This document shows positions 33,519-35,857 of a stretch of DNA of 35,857 nucleotides, in pieces. The stretch spans positions 1 through 35,857 of the forward strand of contig DYLQ01000017.1 of NCBI GenBank assembly GCA_020722015.1, given 5' to 3'. The first letter of the stretch is position 1. Each line of letters starts with the position of its first letter. A program made the position numbers and the translations under genes. A model generated the notes under the pieces. That model was not told where the DNA came from, did not search any database, and saw only the letters and a list, made by a program, of their open reading frames with translations. This DNA comes from Thermotoga sp. (GTDB lineage Bacteria > Thermotogota > Thermotogae > Mesoaciditogales > Mesoaciditogaceae).

Positions 33519-34059
33519 GATCATGGGGGAAATTGAAATTCGTAAAACTGCTCTTATAACCTTTAAATGCCTTTAATTCCCTTTCTTCAATCAAAAGTAA
33601 ATTCTGACAAGTAGAAACGAGATGCTTCAAAGACGGTTTGTCTCGCAGCATCTCGCTTTTTACATCCGGAAGGATTTTTTCAGAGTAAAATGCGTGCGTT
33701 ACCTGATAAATTTCATCCACGATCGGACAGACAATTGAATAATCGGAGATCTTTCTCAAAATGAAATCGACTATTTCCCTTTTCACAAAAGGCATATCAC
33801 AGGAAATGAGAAAAACACCATTTTTGGAATTGGAAATGGCCGTTTCAAGTCCTGAGATGGGGCCAAGACCTGGTTTAAGATCTGGAATCGAATCATCAAG
33901 ATTGTCATTTCTCCCAACAAAAAATACCTTTTCAAAAAGAGAACCTATGGATTCGTTTATCCAATCAACCGATCTTTTCCCATTTATTTCATAGGTACAT
34001 TTGTCTGAACCAAACCTTTTTGATTTTCCACCAACAAGAATTGCCAGATCTACATTCAC
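33502..34059 (-). CDS. mobA: Molybdenum cofactor guanylyltransferase
   Basis: MobA attaches GMP to molybdopterin, giving the guanine dinucleotide form used by formate dehydrogenases of the DMSO reductase family. The 185-aa product has the nucleotide-binding start LAILVGGKSKRFGSDK, the FLISCDMPFV metal site and PGLGPISGLETA. Its place next to fdhA is a strong functional link. The start is a GTG. No clear Shine-Dalgarno sequence is seen. It lies 14 bp after the DUF981-like gene and shares its promoter. Confidence 0.9.
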   Translation of the reverse strand: MNVDLAILVGGKSKRFGSDKCTYEINGKRSVDWINESIGSLFEKVFFVGRNDNLDDSIPDLKPGLGPISGLETAISNSKNGVFLISCDMPFVKREIVDFILRKISDYSIVCPIVDEIYQVTHAFYSEKILPDVKSEMLRDKPSLKHLVSTCQNLLLIEERELKAFKGYKSSFTNFNFPHDLNRDF

Positions 34060-34073
34060 AAGTTAATTTTACA

Positions 34074-34649
34074 TCATTTTGTACCTTTCATTGTCAATGG
34101 CACCCAATTTCCAAAACTTTTTGCATGTTGGTAATAGGCACCAAAACCGGTTACGGCAAAGACAACGGCCGCGATGATCAAAAGAATGGCTATTATCCAA
34201 CGCATTGCTTTTGATTTTATTCCGAACGGAACGAGAAAAGCACCAAGACCGCTCGTTAAAAATCCGATGAATGCCAATACCGGACTTTGTGTCATACCGT
34301 AAATCAACACGTCAGCAGCGATGACGAGATTTATAAGCCCGCCTGCTGTGGAAAGTAAAGCAATTGGCATGAGATCGCTTTTTGCTTTTATGGCAAAGCC
34401 CAAAAAGATAAGAAGAGTGCCAAACCAAACTGACGGCTCTCCGAATATTATGTTGTAAGAGCCAGGTAGCGGCCATGTAAAGATCATATCAAGACCGGTC
34501 AGAAGCATTATGAATCCAACCATCCAGAACCCGTAAACCCACGACATTTTTGATTCAATCGGTGCTTCTAATTTAAAAATGTAAATACCGGCAAACAACA
34601 AGCCCGATGCCGCAGCAATGAGCATAATGGTAACGTAATCTATGAACAT
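34074..34649 (-). CDS. DUF981-like membrane protein
   Basis: The 191-aa protein has about six transmembrane helices (MFIDYVTIMLIAAASGLLFAG, then YGFWMVGFIMLLTGLDMIFTW, and later hydrophobic segments ending with IIAILLIIAAVVFAVTGFGAYY). The motifs IFTWPLPGSYNIIFGEPSVWFG and GLGAFLVPFG fit the DUF981 family as I recall it, common in archaea. Function is unknown. It heads an operon with mobA under a good promoter. AGGAGG lies 7 nt before the ATG. Confidence 0.78.
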   Translation of the reverse strand: MFIDYVTIMLIAAASGLLFAGIYIFKLEAPIESKMSWVYGFWMVGFIMLLTGLDMIFTWPLPGSYNIIFGEPSVWFGTLLIFLGFAIKAKSDLMPIALLSTAGGLINLVIAADVLIYGMTQSPVLAFIGFLTSGLGAFLVPFGIKSKAMRWIIAILLIIAAVVFAVTGFGAYYQHAKSFGNWVPLTMKGTK

Positions 34650-34663
34650 ACAAAAACCTCCTT

Positions 34664-34679
34664 AGTGATTTTTTTCACT
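34664..34679 (-). promoter_or_regulatory. Short inverted repeat in the leader of the DUF981-like gene
   Basis: AGTGA-TTTTTT-TCACT lies between the -10 hexamer and the ribosome site of the DUF981-like/mobA operon. Five base pairs make a weak hairpin. It may be an operator half-site pair. Function is not shown. Confidence 0.3.
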
Positions 34680-34682
34680 TAA

Positions 34683-34711
34683 AGTATACCATAAGAGTCT
34701 TGTTTTGTCAA
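34683..34711 (-). promoter_or_regulatory. Sigma-A promoter for the DUF981-like gene and mobA
   Basis: On the minus strand TTGACA (34706-34711) and TATACT (34683-34688) are spaced by 17 nt. Transcription would start about 30 nt before the ATG. GCAACT/AGTTGC (34713-34718 and 34734-34739), an inverted repeat, lies just upstream of the -35 and could be a regulator site. Confidence 0.8.
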
Positions 34712-34821
34712 TGCAACTAATTGACTTCGAGCAAGTTGCCTTTCGGTGTTTGACACGCTCATGAGATCAGTTTTTCTGCGCTTAGATCCAATTTGACATG
34801 TTTCGTACTTAAAAGAGATTT

Positions 34822-34830
34822 TGGTATACT
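34822..34830 (+). promoter_or_regulatory. Extended -10 promoter for the phosphodiesterase gene
   Basis: TGGTATACT carries TATACT (34825-34830) with a TGN extension. The -35 region is weak. The -10 is 18 nt before the ATG, giving a very short leader that still holds AAAGGGAGG. Confidence 0.5.
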
Positions 34831-34848
34831 CGTAAAGGGAGGATGGGT

Positions 34849-35847
34849 ATGAAAATCATTTTTTTGATCTTGATTTTGAAAATTTTTTCTTTTTCTTTCG
34901 CGCTTACTCCAATTCAGAATGGATGGCTTTTTGATCTTGAAGCTCATAGAGGCGGACGGGGATTGATGCCGGAAAACACCATGTCAGCTTTTAGGTATGC
35001 AATAGAGCAAATCGGGGTCACAACCTTGGAACTTGATCTTGCCATGACAAAGGATAAAGTACTTGTCATTTCTCATGATCCGTTTCTTAACCCTCAAAAG
35101 GTTTCAAAGGACGGGCAGTTCATAACCGATAGACCGTTGATAAAGGACATGACGTATGCACAACTTCTGGAGTATGACTTTGGCATTATGAGATCCGATT
35201 ACAAAATGCCGCGTCAAGTCCAAATTTACAAAGAGAAAATACCTTCGCTTGAAGAGGTTTTTGCATTTATCAAAATGATGCAAGAGAAAACGGGAAATAA
35301 GTACATGATAAACGCAGAAACAAAAGTTTTTCCCGAAATATTCGGATACACTTACGATGCCAATACTTTTGCAGAGGCACTCGTAAAACTCATAAAAAAA
35401 TACGATCTCGAAGATACCGTTATGGTTCAATCTTTTAATTGGGAAACTTTAAAAATCGTCAAAAAAATGGATCCAAAGATCACAACGGTTGCTTTAATTC
35501 AAAGTCTTTATTACGAGCAAACAATGTGGACAGGCGGACTTAAACTTTCTGATTTTGAAGGAGATCCGGTCAAGATGGCAAAGAGTTTGGGGGTGGATGT
35601 GATCTCGCCCTACTACAAAGAATGCACTTTGAACATGATCAAAAGATCTCACGCATACGGAATGCTTGTTGTGCCTTGGACGATAAATGACGAGTCGCAA
35701 ATGAGGAAATTCATCTCCATGGGCGTTGATGGAATAATAACGGATTATCCCGACATTTTGAGAGAAACGCTTATTTCGGAGGGAATTAAAATTTCAGAGA
35801 CATGTCAACTACCCTCGACTAAAGTCGAAGGCATTAAGCCTAGTTGA
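34849..35847 (+). CDS. Exported glycerophosphodiester phosphodiesterase
   Basis: The 332-aa product hydrolyses glycerophosphodiesters to glycerol-3-phosphate and an alcohol. It has a signal peptide (KIIFLILILKIFSFSFA) without a lipobox. The GDPD TIM barrel follows with EAHRGGRGLMPENT (His33, Arg34, Glu42), Glu61 and Asp63 in ELDL, and His76 in SHDP; the fold ends at VDGIITDYPDILRETL. The ATG at 34849 has GGAGG 6 nt upstream. The ATG at 34843 directly abuts it. The last 14 codons (CQLPSTKVEGIKPS) lie in palindromic sequence at the window edge and may not be native to the gene. Confidence 0.92.
   Translation: MKIIFLILILKIFSFSFALTPIQNGWLFDLEAHRGGRGLMPENTMSAFRYAIEQIGVTTLELDLAMTKDKVLVISHDPFLNPQKVSKDGQFITDRPLIKDMTYAQLLEYDFGIMRSDYKMPRQVQIYKEKIPSLEEVFAFIKMMQEKTGNKYMINAETKVFPEIFGYTYDANTFAEALVKLIKKYDLEDTVMVQSFNWETLKIVKKMDPKITTVALIQSLYYEQTMWTGGLKLSDFEGDPVKMAKSLGVDVISPYYKECTLNMIKRSHAYGMLVVPWTINDESQMRKFISMGVDGIITDYPDILRETLISEGIKISETCQLPSTKVEGIKPS
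35805..35847. other. Palindromic three-arm structure at the window edge, possible insertion-element end
   Basis: TCAACTA (35805-35811) pairs with TAGTTGA (35841-35847). Inside are two hairpins, TCGAC-TAAA-GTCGA (35815-35828) and AGGC-ATTAA-GCCT (35829-35841), the last sharing one base with the outer stem. An ACTACCC-hairpin-TAAA-loop arrangement like this is familiar from subterminal ends of IS200/IS605-type elements in thermophiles. No transposase lies in the window, so the assignment is tentative. Confidence 0.4.
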
Positions 35848-35857
35848 TTAGCCAAAG

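Noticed and set aside
34793-34798. TTGACA as the -35 of the phosphodiesterase promoter
   Set aside because: It is 26 nt from TATACT, too far; the extended -10 explains the promoter better.

Overview
The window reads as a chromosomal segment (about 40% GC by eye) of a member of the Thermotogota. The main reason is the gene order nusB–fhs–folD–xseA–xseB–dxs, which I recall from Thermotoga maritima. Two sequence traits also match what I remember of that phylum: an EF-P whose loop tip carries Arg, and a FolD lacking the catalytic Lys. A deep or moderately thermophilic branch is possible; I cannot name the genus. Coding is dense, with many 4-bp ATGA overlaps. No stretch over about 200 bp lacks a gene. 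Both edges carry compact palindromic structure, so the window may be a whole contig broken at repeats.

Region 1 (52–18146, all minus strand) is a long housekeeping run. In transcription order it holds a promoter, tRNA-Lys(CTT), an infC leader with a terminator/anti-terminator arrangement, infC-rpmI-rplT, ppdK and a terminator. It continues with a small ferredoxin, a Xaa-Pro peptidase with its own likely promoter, efp, an Asp23-family gene, a nusB–fhs in-frame fusion, folD, xseA, xseB, dxs, a second Asp23-family gene, fakA, greA, lysS and glmM.

Region 2 (18232–19401, minus) is a small accessory cluster. It encodes a DUF1659-like protein, a DUF2922-like protein, a strong terminator-like hairpin, an 86-aa protein resembling the soluble part of LLH-type holins, and a 126-aa protein with sigma-70 region 2 but no region 4. 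It is the best candidate here for an undescribed system.

Region 3 (19542–21791, plus) is tdh-kbl, converting threonine to glycine plus acetyl-CoA. Region 4 (21906–30662, plus) starts at a good sigma-A-type promoter. It holds an unrecognised 734-aa membrane protein coupled by a 4-bp overlap to a BMP-family (nucleoside) binding protein, then the ATPase and two permeases, an HD-domain protein, deoC and an FchA-type cyclohydrolase. It looks like nucleoside import and deoxyribose catabolism.

Region 5 (30743–35857) holds a Cys-type NuoG-like formate dehydrogenase with its own promoter. Convergent to it are mobA, which makes the guanylylated molybdopterin cofactor, and a DUF981-like membrane protein. 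An exported glycerophosphodiester phosphodiesterase runs to the right edge.

One-carbon metabolism links the regions. Formate dehydrogenase, Fhs, FchA and FolD together connect formate to 5,10-methylene-tetrahydrofolate. FolD lacks two cyclohydrolase residues, so FchA may supply that step.
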